Shown here piece by piece: positions 1 to 8,222 of a DNA stretch of 64,000 bases. The DNA comes from Blastocatellia bacterium (GTDB taxonomy: Bacteria; Acidobacteriota; Blastocatellia; Pyrinomonadales; Pyrinomonadaceae): the NCBI GenBank assembly GCA_016789265.1, contig JAEUQK010000020.1, positions 186,001-250,000 on the forward strand, given 5' to 3'. Position 1 is the stretch's first letter. Each line of letters opens with the position of its first letter. Under the pieces are notes generated by a model. That model did no database searches and was not told the DNA's origin. It saw only the letters and a program-made list of their open reading frames with translations. The translations under genes and the position numbers were made by a program.

Positions 1-41
1 CGAATGTCTTCGACAGCCTCGTCGATAGTTGCAAGAGACAT
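1..41 (-). CDS. ribB: Start of a RibB-like 3,4-dihydroxy-2-butanone 4-phosphate synthase (partial)
   Basis: Only the first 13 or so codons are inside the window; the gene runs leftward off the left edge from an ATG whose complement is at 39-41. The visible peptide, MSLATIDEAVEDI, matches the usual amino end of RibB or the RibB half of RibBA, where a short helix precedes the conserved acidic loop. The enzyme makes 3,4-dihydroxy-2-butanone 4-phosphate from ribulose 5-phosphate for riboflavin synthesis. A riboflavin kinase gene (ribF) lies elsewhere in this window. With so few residues the call is a recognition of the start pattern, not a domain match. Confidence 0.5.
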   Translation of the reverse strand, partial: MSLATIDEAVEDI

Positions 42-67
42 TAGTAAAGTTCCTAGAATTCTCGTGT

Positions 68-81
68 AAACGCTTGCGTTT
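68..81. promoter_or_regulatory. Perfect dyad in the divergent ribB-MFS gap, candidate operator
   Basis: AAACGC and GCGTTT face each other across two bases (AAACGCTTGCGTTT). The dyad lies between a leftward gene starting at 41 and a rightward carrier starting at 199, where a regulator could act on either. No regulator is adjacent, so the function is a guess from position and symmetry. Confidence 0.3.
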
Positions 82-198
82 GATTGATTTTAGCCAAAAG
101 AAAAGAGCATTGCCACTAATTAATAGGCCTAAGCGAAATAAACTGTTGCACAGCAAACTTTTGCTGTGGGGAAAACCGCGATAGATTTGTTTTATCTG

Positions 199-1383
199 AT
201 GAATCCATCCAAAGAATCCCGCAACCGAACGCTAAGCATATCGCTCCATGCCGTGTTTTTTCTTTCGGGTATTGCGACGGTACTTATCGGACAGGTCCTG
301 CCTGCACTTACACAACGATTTTCTCTGAGCGATCTGCAATCTGGGTATCTCTTCCCCGCGCAGTTCGCGGGTTCGCTGACCGGAACATTTCTTACAAATT
401 GGTTCGGGCGGTCCGGCAGACTCGTCTATGCATCCGCCATCGGAGCTTTGCTGATGGGTGCCGGCATATTGATGATGAATTTTGCGACGTTCCCTGCCGT
501 TCTCCTTGGATTTGCGGTCAATGGAGTAGGTATCGGATTGACGCTTCCTTCGATAAATGTCCTGATCCTCGAACGCAATCCGGCACGTTCTGCGTCGGCC
601 CTGAGTTTCCTGAATTTCTTTTGGGGTCTCGGAGCTATCGTCTCAAAACCATTTGTAGATACGACCGCTAATGGAACAAACCTGAACGTGACCACTATGA
701 TCCTCGCAGTACCGCTCCTGACCGGTGCTATCGCGATCTTCTTGTCTCCTTCGTCCGGGGAGGCGAAGGTCGAAAAACCGTCTGATGAAAACGAAAGCCT
801 TACGCCGATCTGGTCCACACCGATCGCCTGGGCCATAGCTGCCTTTAACTTTATACACGTCGGGTTCGAAAGCGGGATCGGAGGTTGGTTGACCACTTAC
901 ACGACACGGGTGGAGGGAACTTCGACGCTCCATATTCTCTCTCCGACCCTTATTTATTTTTCGCTATTCGTGATCGGACGCGGCGTGGCACCTGTCTTTT
1001 TCCGTTATCTTGACGAAAACAAGATGCTACTGATCAGCTTGCTCACAATACTTGCGGGTTTGGCAGTAACGCTGTCGGCGGCAGGGATCGTCCAACTTGG
1101 TGTCGGTGCGGCATTATGCGGATTTGGAACTTCGTCGATCTTCCCTACAAATGTCGCACGGTTTTCAAAGACCTTCGGCCCGGGTGCAATGCGGAGAGCA
1201 ACGCCACTCTTCATATGCGGGACGCTTGGGGCGACGGTCGTTACGTGGTTGATCGGATTTCTCTCGGAACAGACGGGAAGCCTTCGTTCGGGAATGTTCG
1301 TGTTGGCTTTTAGTATTGCAATACTGATTGCTCTGCAGATCGTGTTAGCATTTCGGATGCCGGCTGCGTCAACCCGGTCATAG
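199..1383 (+). CDS. MFS transporter
   Basis: This is an integral membrane carrier of the major facilitator superfamily, about 394 residues, with roughly twelve hydrophobic segments. A charged loop near the middle (SGEAKVEKPSDENE) separates the two six-helix halves. The second half ends with a hydrophobic helix and a short basic tail. The ATG at 199 is preferred over an in-frame GTG at 166, because the first hydrophobic segment then begins after a short basic amino end (NPSKESRNR). The substrate cannot be read from the sequence; the fold resembles sugar and small-metabolite permeases. The stop codon overlaps the convergent galU gene by 6 bp, so transcripts from the two strands meet here. Confidence 0.8.
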   Translation: MNPSKESRNRTLSISLHAVFFLSGIATVLIGQVLPALTQRFSLSDLQSGYLFPAQFAGSLTGTFLTNWFGRSGRLVYASAIGALLMGAGILMMNFATFPAVLLGFAVNGVGIGLTLPSINVLILERNPARSASALSFLNFFWGLGAIVSKPFVDTTANGTNLNVTTMILAVPLLTGAIAIFLSPSSGEAKVEKPSDENESLTPIWSTPIAWAIAAFNFIHVGFESGIGGWLTTYTTRVEGTSTLHILSPTLIYFSLFVIGRGVAPVFFRYLDENKMLLISLLTILAGLAVTLSAAGIVQLGVGAALCGFGTSSIFPTNVARFSKTFGPGAMRRATPLFICGTLGATVVTWLIGFLSEQTGSLRSGMFVLAFSIAILIALQIVLAFRMPAASTRS

Positions 1384-2247
1384 CTCGAGGCCCTTAAGGT
1401 ATTCCCGAAATTTGGTACCCAGGTCTTCTCGCTTCAATGCGTACTCGACTGTCGCGATCAAAAATCCAAGCTTGTCTCCCGCGTCGTGTCGAACGCCTTC
1501 GAGTTTTACTGCGTAGAAAGGCCGGTCCTTGAGCAATAAACGCATCGCGTCCGTTATCTGTATCTCACCACCAGCACCGGGTGTCGTGCGTTCGATCGCA
1601 TCAAAAATATCCGGCGTGAATATATACCTGCCGATGATCGCGAGATCCGAAGGTGCTTCGGCAAACGCAGGCTTTTCGACCATGTCCTTGATCTTGAAAA
1701 CGCCCGGCTCGACCTCGTCAGCATCGATAACGCCGAATCTAGAGATCGCTTCGCCGGCAACCTGCATGGTCGCAATGACCGGAGCCTGGTATTTTTCAAA
1801 CACCTCGATCATTTGCTTCAGCGCCGGTTTTTCAGCATCGACCACATCATCTGCCAGCAAAGCGGCAAATGGTTCGTCGCCAACGAAGTCTTTTGCCTGA
1901 TAGATCGCGTGGCCAAGTCCGAGCGCCTGTTTTTGCCGCGTGTAGCTAATGCGGGCGATGTCCGATATAGCACGTACCTGCTCGAACATCTTGTCTTTGC
2001 CTTTTTCTTTGAGCGTCTGTTCGAGTTCAAACGAGATATCGAAATGATTCTCGATCGAGCTTTTTTCTCGTCCCGTAATGATCAAAAGGGATTCACATCC
2101 GGACGCAACCGCTTCTTCAACCGAATATTGGATCAGCGGCTTGTCGACCAGCGGAAGCATTTCTTTTGGCGAGGCTTTTGTCGCGGGAAGAAATCTCGTG
2201 CCGAGGCCGGCGGCAGGGAAAACGGCTTTGCGAACTGTTTGATTCAT
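1378..2247 (-). CDS. galU: UTP--glucose-1-phosphate uridylyltransferase
   Basis: GalU makes UDP-glucose from UTP and glucose 1-phosphate in the cytoplasm, supplying cell-surface polysaccharide and galactose metabolism. The protein is about 289 residues, normal for the family. It has the nucleotidyltransferase signature AAGLGTRFLPATKASPKEM near the amino end, followed by LVDKPLIQYSVEEA, and the central LGHAIYQAKDFVGDEPFAALLADD segment with the metal-binding aspartates. The ATG at 2247 is chosen because the motif normally begins about eight residues from the start; an upstream in-frame codon at 2286 would add an unrelated 13-residue tail. It is convergent with the MFS gene and divergent from serS. 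Cell-envelope genes hldD and a GT2 glycosyltransferase occur elsewhere in the window. Confidence 0.94.
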   Translation of the reverse strand: MNQTVRKAVFPAAGLGTRFLPATKASPKEMLPLVDKPLIQYSVEEAVASGCESLLIITGREKSSIENHFDISFELEQTLKEKGKDKMFEQVRAISDIARISYTRQKQALGLGHAIYQAKDFVGDEPFAALLADDVVDAEKPALKQMIEVFEKYQAPVIATMQVAGEAISRFGVIDADEVEPGVFKIKDMVEKPAFAEAPSDLAIIGRYIFTPDIFDAIERTTPGAGGEIQITDAMRLLLKDRPFYAVKLEGVRHDAGDKLGFLIATVEYALKREDLGTKFREYLKGLEL

Positions 2248-2345
2248 AAAAAGACTGCTAAATTTATTATTCGCCGTCAGGCACAAACCTTGAATTTTAG
2301 GTCATATCAGGGCCTAAAACAAACAAAGACGGCAGGTTCCGAATT

Positions 2346-3629
2346 ATGCTCGACCTAAACTATGTACGTGAAAATCTGGATGCCGTAAAGACGGCACTGG
2401 CCAACCGCCATTTTTCTCTCGAGACACTCGAACGCTTCGCAGAGCTCGATGTCGAGCGGCGATCTGTCATTAGCGAATCCGACGCGGTAAACCAGGCTCG
2501 AAACGCCGCAAGCAAAGAGATCGGCGACCTGATGAAGGCCGGCAAGAAAGACGAAGCCGAAGCCAGGAAGGCGGAAGTTGCTGGGCTGAAAGACAAACAG
2601 GCTGAATTAGACAAACGTCGCGACGAAGCAGAGTCGGCGATGCGAGAGATACTGACCAACCTTCCAAACGTCCCGGCGGACGATGTCCCAGTAGGCAAAG
2701 ATGAATCCGCAAACGTAGAGATAAGGAAATGGGGCGAACCGCGGGTGTTTGATTTTGAACCAAAAGACCATGTCGATCTCGCCGAGGCACTTGGAATTCT
2801 CGACACCGAACGGGCCGCAAAGATCTCGGGTGCACGTTTTGCGATCCTCAACGGAGCGGGCGCTCGGCTGGAACGCGCGTTGATCAATTTCATGCTCGAT
2901 GTACATACGACTCAGCATGAATATACCGAAACGCTCCCGCCGTTCATGGTCAATCGAACATCACTCTTTGGTACGGGCCAGCTTCCGAAATTTGCGGACG
3001 ATCTTTTTCACGTAAGGGACGAACGCGAATTCGCATTGATCCCAACGGCAGAGGTGCCTGTGACCAATTATTTCGCCGGAGAGATCCTTGACTCAAGCGA
3101 CCTTCCGAAATACTACACGGCATATACGCCGTGTTTTCGTAGTGAAGCCGGAAGTTACGGACGAGATACTCGCGGGTTGATCCGCCAGCATCAGTTCGAA
3201 AAGGTGGAACTCATAAAATTAACAGCCCCCGACGAATCGGAACGTGAGCACGAAAGACTTACGGCAGACGCCGAGAAGATCCTGCAATTGCTCGGTTTGC
3301 CATATCGAACCGTTGTCTTGTCAACGGGGGACATGGGGTTCAGCGCGAAAAAGACTTACGACATCGAGGTTTGGCTGCCGAGCCAGAAGACCTACCGCGA
3401 GATCTCCAGCTGTTCAAATTGCGGAGATTTTCAATCACGCCGTATGAATCTGCGCTTTAGACGAAGTGGCGGCGGAAAGCCCGAATTTGTGCATACGCTA
3501 AATGGCAGCGGCCTTGCCGTCGGCAGAACCTGGGTCGCAATTATAGAAAACTACCAAAATGAAGACGGGACGATCGAAATTCCCGAGGTACTACATCCGT
3601 ATATGAATGGGCTTACGAAGATAGCTTGA
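2346..3629 (+). CDS. serS: Seryl-tRNA synthetase
   Basis: SerRS charges tRNA-Ser with serine. The 427-residue length is standard. The first about 110 residues form the charged antiparallel coiled-coil arm ([18 protein letters not shown], then Lys/Glu/Ala-rich helices) that grips the tRNA. The class II catalytic core follows, with motif 2 around [20 protein letters not shown] and motif 3 near the end ([20 protein letters not shown]). The ATG at 2346 gives the canonical [10 protein letters not shown] beginning. It is followed 31 bp later by a toxin-antitoxin pair on the same strand, which may be read through from serS. Confidence 0.97.
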   Translation: MLDLNYVRENLDAVKTALANRHFSLETLERFAELDVERRSVISESDAVNQARNAASKEIGDLMKAGKKDEAEARKAEVAGLKDKQAELDKRRDEAESAMREILTNLPNVPADDVPVGKDESANVEIRKWGEPRVFDFEPKDHVDLAEALGILDTERAAKISGARFAILNGAGARLERALINFMLDVHTTQHEYTETLPPFMVNRTSLFGTGQLPKFADDLFHVRDEREFALIPTAEVPVTNYFAGEILDSSDLPKYYTAYTPCFRSEAGSYGRDTRGLIRQHQFEKVELIKLTAPDESEREHERLTADAEKILQLLGLPYRTVVLSTGDMGFSAKKTYDIEVWLPSQKTYREISSCSNCGDFQSRRMNLRFRRSGGGKPEFVHTLNGSGLAVGRTWVAIIENYQNEDGTIEIPEVLHPYMNGLTKIA

Positions 3630-3660
3630 CCAAATAGGCGTATGTAATTACGATGTAATT

Positions 3661-3906
3661 ATGAAAGCCCAGATAATCCAGATAGGAAATTCACAAGGCA
3701 TCAGGATACCCAAAGCCGTCCTCGAAGAAACCAATATCTCGGGCGAGGTCGAGCTCGAGATCACGTCTGATGGCATTCTGATCAAAAATATAAAAAAACC
3801 CAGAGGCGACTGGGATGCAACATTCAAATCGCTCGCGGAGATCGATGACGACCTCTCGGTGCGTGAAACTTCAACTGATTTCGCTAAAAAGGAGTGGCAA
3901 TGGTAA
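3661..3906 (+). CDS. MazE-like antitoxin, SpoVT/AbrB fold
   Basis: This is an 81-residue protein. Its first half is a classic AbrB/MazE swapped-hairpin DNA-binding domain: MKAQIIQIGNSQGIRIPKAV, followed by ELEITSDGILIKN. The carboxyl half (residues about 47-81, rich in Asp, Trp and Lys) resembles the flexible tail with which MazE-type antitoxins plug the toxin. It overlaps the next gene by 7 bp, the usual arrangement of mazEF-type modules, in which antitoxin and toxin are co-translated and the antitoxin represses its own promoter. The short gap after serS leaves little room for a separate promoter, although a TA-rich stretch (tatgtaattacgatgtaatt) lies just ahead of the start. Confidence 0.85.
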   Translation: MKAQIIQIGNSQGIRIPKAVLEETNISGEVELEITSDGILIKNIKKPRGDWDATFKSLAEIDDDLSVRETSTDFAKKEWQW

Positions 3907-4217
3907 ACCGCTTCGATGTTTTTCTTATAAACCTGGACGAAGTACCGTCAAACGATCCTAAAAACACAAGGCCGGCCGTAATTATTTCTCCTGACGAACT
4001 GAATCGAAACGTAAACACAGTTTTGGTCGCACCGCTGTCGTCCACGAGAGCACAATACCCGACCCGAATTCCCATTAATTTTCTGAATGAGACCCGATAC
4101 GTAATACTCGACCAGATACAGACTTTCGATGACACGCGACTAGTAAAGAAGATCGGTGAGATCGACGATCAGGCCCGGTCGACGGTTGTTGAAAGACTGT
4201 TAGAATTGTTTTCGTGA
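3900..4217 (+). CDS. MazF/PemK-family toxin (endoribonuclease)
   Basis: This is a 105-residue protein of the MazF/PemK fold, whose members cut mRNA at short sites. Typical elements are the amino strand VNRFDVFLINLDEVPSNDPKNTRPAVII, with the conserved Arg-Pro-Ala-Val, the central VLVAPLSST, and the late helix IGEIDDQARSTVVERLLELF. The ATG at 3900 is chosen over the GTG at 3894, because the AAAGGAG ribosome-binding site just upstream is then about six bases from the start. It forms a toxin-antitoxin pair with the preceding gene and is followed by the convergent mazG. Catalytic activity is inferred from fold only. Confidence 0.85.
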   Translation: MVNRFDVFLINLDEVPSNDPKNTRPAVIISPDELNRNVNTVLVAPLSSTRAQYPTRIPINFLNETRYVILDQIQTFDDTRLVKKIGEIDDQARSTVVERLLELFS

Positions 4218-4220
4218 TCT

Positions 4221-4241
4221 TGCGCCGGCGCGCCTGGCGCA
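4221..4241. terminator. Weak hairpin between mazF-like gene and mazG
   Basis: TGCGCC at 4221-4226 pairs with GGCGCA at 4236-4241, in the 35-bp gap between two convergent genes. There is no T-run, so it could at most be a weak bidirectional terminator. Confidence 0.3.
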
Positions 4242-4252
4242 GGTGGCGCACA

Positions 4253-5059
4253 TCAGGCTCCCTTGCTTTTGGCCTGATCCCAAAGTGAATCCATTTCCTC
4301 AAGATCCGATTCTTCCAGAGTCTTTCCGTTCTTCTTTAACTGTTCTTCGATATATTTGAACCGGCTGCGAAACTTACGGTTTGTTTTCTTGAGGGCGGTT
4401 TCCGGTTCCACGTCCAATCGGCGGGCAAGATTTACAACGACAAAAAGAAGGTCGCCAAGTTCTTCGCTTATTTCACCCGCATCGCGTGTCTCCATTGCTT
4501 GGCGGAGTTCGCCAACCTCTTCGTAAAGCTTGTCAAAAATGCAGTCAGTGTCCTGCCAATCAAAGCCGACTTTGGCCGCATGCTTTGTAAGCTTTAATCC
4601 TTCGAGGAGGGCGGGAAAATGTACGGGCACCTCATCTAGTATCGATTCTTCGATCTTTTTTTCCTTTCCAGATGCCTTTCGTTCGTTCGCTTTCAGCGTG
4701 TCCCAGTTGTCGAGGACGTCCTCCGCTCGTTCGAGCTTTTCGTCCCCAAACACATGCGGATGGCGGAGGATCAATTTTCTCGAGATGCCTTCTGCAACAT
4801 CGTCGATCGTGAACTCTCCGCGTTCGGCGCCGATGGTTGCGTGGAAAACGACCTGCAGCAATAGGTCGCCAAGCTCTTCCTTAAGATTCGTCACGTCTCC
4901 GGTCGCATCGGCCTCGTGAATGGCGTCAAAAGTCTCGTAGGCTTCTTCGAGCAAGTACTGGGAAAGCGAGGCATATGTTTGTTCGCGGTCCCAGGGGCAG
5001 CCGCCCGGTGCACGCAAACGGGCCATTACGGCGACAAGATCGTCAAATTTCTCGGACAT
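4253..5059 (-). CDS. mazG: Nucleoside triphosphate pyrophosphohydrolase MazG
   Basis: MazG hydrolyses (d)NTPs to monophosphates and pyrophosphate and is thought to clean the nucleotide pool. At 268 residues this is the long two-domain form. The first MazG domain carries CPWDREQTYASLSQYLLEEAYE, then the acidic metal-binding LKEELGDLLLQVVFH. The second repeats the pattern with YEEVGELRQAM and ISEELGDLLFVVVNLARR. The EExxE and ExxD patterns that hold magnesium are present in both halves. In Escherichia coli, mazG lies just after mazEF. Here a mazEF-like pair also lies beside mazG, but in convergent orientation, so co-transcription is excluded. Confidence 0.95.
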   Translation of the reverse strand: MSEKFDDLVAVMARLRAPGGCPWDREQTYASLSQYLLEEAYETFDAIHEADATGDVTNLKEELGDLLLQVVFHATIGAERGEFTIDDVAEGISRKLILRHPHVFGDEKLERAEDVLDNWDTLKANERKASGKEKKIEESILDEVPVHFPALLEGLKLTKHAAKVGFDWQDTDCIFDKLYEEVGELRQAMETRDAGEISEELGDLLFVVVNLARRLDVEPETALKKTNRKFRSRFKYIEEQLKKNGKTLEESDLEEMDSLWDQAKSKGA

Positions 5060-5150
5060 GAGGTTATTTAAGGACAGTAGGACCGGAATGTCTAGGAAGC
5101 GCTATTCACCTAATTCCGCGAAATGATAGAATCATCAAACAGGCACAAAT

Positions 5151-5717
5151 ATGATCGGACGAGACGAGAACCAGGAAGAAGTATTGTTAAAGGTCGTTGA
5201 CAAACGAAAGTTCAACCCGGACGGCTCATTAAAGGAAGGCATCGTGATCGAGCCCGAGCCGAAGAAACCGGAACCGGAAAAGCCGGCGGCCAAACCGGCG
5301 GCACCTGTAGCCGCGAATGAAATGCACGACGCTTTGGACGAGGTCGACTACGCTCCTGATCTTTCCGAGGACGCCGAAGACGGCAGCGACATTCCCGGTG
5401 CCGACGATCCTGCGAGTTTCGTGAATTTTCTTTCAACCTTGGCGACAAACGCCGCAGCGGCGCTTGGTGCGGTGCCGCACCCCGCAACCGGCCAACGTAC
5501 ACTCGACCTGGATTCCGGCAAGTTTTGGATCGACGTTCTCGCGATGCTCCGCGATAAGACCAAAGGCAACCTTCACGAGAAAGAGGCGCGGCTTCTCGAC
5601 GGCCTTCTTGCCGACCTGCGTATGCAGTACGTGACCATGGTGCGGGCGACCGAAGAGAAACTAAAGGCGCAAGCCGCAAAGAAATTCTCCGGCGCAGATA
5701 TTTTGGGAAAGAAATAG
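5151..5717 (+). CDS. DUF1844 domain protein
   Basis: This is a 188-residue soluble protein. The first about 85 residues are low-complexity and charged, with a Pro-Glu-Lys-Ala-rich run (EPEPKKPEPEKPAAKPAAP). From about residue 88 to 170 it matches the small DUF1844 domain: FVNFLSTLATNAAAALGAVP, then a helix with GKFWIDVLAMLRDKTKGNL and the closing LLADLRMQYV. The family is found in several Gram-negative phyla and has no established role. The gene stands alone between mazG (divergent) and a repeat-filled gap before the MBL hydrolase gene. The recognition is from the ordered motif set; no function is proposed. Confidence 0.8.
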   Translation: MIGRDENQEEVLLKVVDKRKFNPDGSLKEGIVIEPEPKKPEPEKPAAKPAAPVAANEMHDALDEVDYAPDLSEDAEDGSDIPGADDPASFVNFLSTLATNAAAALGAVPHPATGQRTLDLDSGKFWIDVLAMLRDKTKGNLHEKEARLLDGLLADLRMQYVTMVRATEEKLKAQAAKKFSGADILGKK

Positions 5718-5720
5718 CCG

Positions 5721-5833
5721 GGAACGCAGGCGTCCCGCCTGCAACGTCGTGGCTTCCGCGGTGTGATTGCGTTAATTTATAAACGGCGTGAATTTCGCGT
5801 TTCACGCTCATGCAGGCGGGACGCCTGCGTTCC
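5721..5833. repeat. Inverted pair of REP-like palindromes, family A
   Basis: A 22-bp arm at 5721-5742 is repeated exactly in reverse complement at 5812-5833. Each arm is itself a hairpin: GCAGGCG and CGCCTGC around TCC (or GGA on the other strand). The pair fills the gap between two rightward genes, and the second arm ends 5 bp before the ATG at 5839. It resembles REP/BIME elements spread by REP-associated tyrosine transposases in other bacteria. No such enzyme is in this window. Confidence 0.85.
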
Positions 5834-5838
5834 AGTCA

Positions 5839-6600
5839 ATGAAACTCACCTTCCTCGGAACAGGAACATCCACCGGCGTACCTTCTATCGCGTGCGACTG
5901 CGAGACGTGCCTGTCCGAAGATCCGCGGGACAAGCGGCTCCGGGTTTCGATATTGATCGAGCACGGAAATAAGAAGATCCTGGTCGACACATCGAGCGAC
6001 TTTCGCCAACAAGCATTGCGGGCCAACATCCGCCGGCTCGATGCGGTGCTGATCACGCATTGCCATGTCGATCACGTCTTTGGCCTCGACGACATCCGCC
6101 CGCTCAATTTTCGTTACGGAGCGATGCCGATCTTTGCCAACGAGATCGCGTGGATCGACTTACGCCGCATCTTCCAATACATCTTTCAACCGACCCATTT
6201 CGGCGGCGGCCTGCCGCAGTTGATCCCGCACACGGTCGTTCATAATTCGCCCTTTTGCATTGGCGAGGAGATCGAAGTAACGCCGCTTGAAGTTATCCAC
6301 GGAAAACTTCCGGTCGTCGCTTATCGTTTCAACGACTTCGCCTACGCCACCGACCTCAAAACCATTCCGCCCGATTCGATGGACGGCCTTCGCAACCTCG
6401 ATGTCCTCGTGCTCGACTGCGTCCGACTTAAGCCGCATTCCACGCACCTCCACCTCGAAGAAGCCCTCGGAATTATCGAGGACCTAAAACCGAAACGAGC
6501 CTTCCTCACGCACCTAAACCACGACATCCTCCACGCCCGCGATTCGAATCTGCTGCCCGAGAATGTTGAGCTTGCGTGGGATGGTTTGATCGTTGAATGA
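5839..6600 (+). CDS. MBL-fold metal-dependent hydrolase, PhnP-like
   Basis: This is a 253-residue metallo-beta-lactamase-fold hydrolase similar to phosphoribosyl cyclic phosphodiesterase (PhnP) and related RNase Z-like phosphodiesterases. Visible are the opening strand MKLTFLGTGTSTGVP, a CDCETC cysteine group like the structural zinc site of PhnP proteins, the metal motif THCHVDHVFGLDDIRPL, and later histidines (VIHGK, FLTHLNHD). The ATG at 5839 is chosen because the family starts at this beta strand. An upstream in-frame ATG at 5788 would translate the REP-like repeat into a spurious leader. The stop overlaps the next start in ATGA, so the downstream gene may be translationally coupled. The substrate is unknown; no phn genes are nearby. 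Confidence 0.88.
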   Translation: MKLTFLGTGTSTGVPSIACDCETCLSEDPRDKRLRVSILIEHGNKKILVDTSSDFRQQALRANIRRLDAVLITHCHVDHVFGLDDIRPLNFRYGAMPIFANEIAWIDLRRIFQYIFQPTHFGGGLPQLIPHTVVHNSPFCIGEEIEVTPLEVIHGKLPVVAYRFNDFAYATDLKTIPPDSMDGLRNLDVLVLDCVRLKPHSTHLHLEEALGIIEDLKPKRAFLTHLNHDILHARDSNLLPENVELAWDGLIVE

Positions 6601-7400
6601 CGACCAGCGTGTCAGGTCAATGTATGAAGACGATCTGTAGCACATTCAAGCGCTTGGCAATAGAAACGTGGTGCCGTATCGACCTAGGCCGGACCGTCGG
6701 TTTCCAACTGAAAGAGGAGACAATTACGGATCTTCTGTTGTTAGAGCTAAAGGCGCGCCATCGAAATGGGATTCTGATAAAAGAGTTCAATAAACGCGAA
6801 GAAGGAATAAACGGGGCTGACTGGGAATGGTGGCTTTACGGATACGGGAAATGGCTGGCGTTTCGGATTCAGGCGAAAGTGTTAGATACGAAGACGGGTA
6901 ATTTCACGCATCTCCACTACCCGCCGTCGAACTCGTCCCAGAGTCAGAATGATCGACTTATTAACGATGCCTGCAAGCAGAACTTTCATATGCGCCCGCT
7001 CTATTGTCTTTATCTCAATACAGATGACAGGGCGCTATTCAGAAAAATGACCCAGCGAGCTCGGGTTGCCGAATTATTCGGGTGCTCGCTTCTAAGTGCG
7101 TTCGAGGTTCGGCGACTTCGCTCTAGCCGTCAGAAGAGTCTTGTATCCGTTGAGTCGAAGATGGTGCCCTGGCATCGTCTTGTTTGCCCCACGAGCGCGA
7201 GCAGTCGGAATATGTTAGTGAAAATTGACAGGTTTGCGGCGGAGCATTTTGATCAAGAAGACGCGGAAAACAGAGAATTCTTGTTAGATAATTGTCCCGA
7301 CTACGTTAAGAATGCGATTGACGCAGATACACGTGTGGATATTGAACCGCCAAACGAAAATCTGAAAGGAATCGTAGTATTCAAATTGTCGGACTATTGA
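6597..7400 (+). CDS. Uncharacterised protein with PD-(D/E)XK-like residues (DUF6615-like)
   Basis: This is a 267-residue soluble protein that I recognise only tentatively, as DUF6615-like. A segment near residues 40-95 has the pattern of PD-(D/E)XK nucleases: a helix with EETITDLLLLELK, then the acidic GADWEWW (Asp75, Glu77), and a strand ending in Gln92-Ala-Lys94 (FRIQAK), where the last Lys would be the catalytic one. The rest has no recognisable domain. It begins at ATGA overlapping the MBL gene; a second Met at residue 10 (6624) is an alternative start. Codon use looks more AT-rich than its neighbours. Nuclease activity is inference. Confidence 0.55.
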   Translation: MTTSVSGQCMKTICSTFKRLAIETWCRIDLGRTVGFQLKEETITDLLLLELKARHRNGILIKEFNKREEGINGADWEWWLYGYGKWLAFRIQAKVLDTKTGNFTHLHYPPSNSSQSQNDRLINDACKQNFHMRPLYCLYLNTDDRALFRKMTQRARVAELFGCSLLSAFEVRRLRSSRQKSLVSVESKMVPWHRLVCPTSASSRNMLVKIDRFAAEHFDQEDAENREFLLDNCPDYVKNAIDADTRVDIEPPNENLKGIVVFKLSDY

Positions 7401-7421
7401 AAAAATGGGCCAGCCATGTGG

Positions 7422-8222
7422 TCACCGTTTCTTTGGAAACAACTTAGCCGAAAATTTTGCCAACTCCTCATCTACTATTCGTTCTTCGCATTTATTTGAT
7501 TCCGGGAGCACTTTGTCAATTTCTTTACCAATCTGTTCTTCTTCAAACTTAGTCCGAGCTTCTCGCCTTTGCTTTTCAAGTTTGAGGATAACCCCGTAGT
7601 TACATCGAGCAATAAGCGTTTCCTCATACCAGGTTGGATGAAATTTGATCCACTCTCCTCTTTCCCTCGTTGAAAGCCAATAGACATCGGCCGACGAGGT
7701 CTCTCTCATTATTTCGATCAACTTTTGAGGAATTTCGTTTTCCTCCAAAATAGAATTAATTGTTTTTGTAAGTAATGCCTGGCTCTCACGGGCTTTATCG
7801 AAGCTTAGTTCTGAGAAGTACCTAGGATCGAAATAAGGGCGGTGAACCCCTAAGTCACCGAAAATCGGAAGCCGCTTTACACTACTCAAATAAATAAAGA
7901 AACAAGCGCTCGCACACTTTCCGGTGATGTCAACAATTGGATAAATCTCTCTTAACTGGGCGGCAATACTTAAAGCCTCGATTAGATTCCCTCCGTTCGA
8001 CGTAAGAAAAACCGAGCGCCTCGATTTTCGATAAGCCTCGAGATTACTTTTCAAAAACAAGCCGAATTTCTTTCCGTCCCCGGTTTTGATTTCGCCTGAC
8101 ATTTCCATAACCCCGTACTTGAAAGAAAATTCCATCGCACGGGAACAGTTAGGAAGCAATAGAAGAAAACCAAATACGACAATAGTACCTAGTCTCTTCG
8201 GCGGTCGACAGCGTATCATCAT
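7422..8222 (-). CDS. Exported ClpP/crotonase-fold protein (COG3904-like)
   Basis: This is a 266-residue protein with an amino-terminal hydrophobic export segment (residues about 10-24) ending near PNCSRA, so it is probably periplasmic. The body looks like a ClpP-type serine protease fold. LTSNGGNLIEALSIAAQLR (about 73-91) carries the oxyanion GG, CASACFFIY has the candidate nucleophile Ser105, and GDLGVHRPYF has the candidate His127. The carboxyl third is helical and charged. Related periplasmic ClpP-like proteins are widespread and poorly studied. It is convergent with the gene ending at 7400, only 22 bp away, and shares its AT-rich look. Protease activity is not shown; loss of a catalytic acid cannot be judged here. 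Confidence 0.65.
   Translation of the reverse strand: MMIRCRPPKRLGTIVVFGFLLLLPNCSRAMEFSFKYGVMEMSGEIKTGDGKKFGLFLKSNLEAYRKSRRSVFLTSNGGNLIEALSIAAQLREIYPIVDITGKCASACFFIYLSSVKRLPIFGDLGVHRPYFDPRYFSELSFDKARESQALLTKTINSILEENEIPQKLIEIMRETSSADVYWLSTRERGEWIKFHPTWYEETLIARCNYGVILKLEKQRREARTKFEEEQIGKEIDKVLPESNKCEERIVDEELAKFSAKLFPKKR

Noticed and set aside
1813..2358. Rightward open frame opposite galU
   Set aside because: The GalU signature is on the other strand, and this frame overlaps the start of serS.
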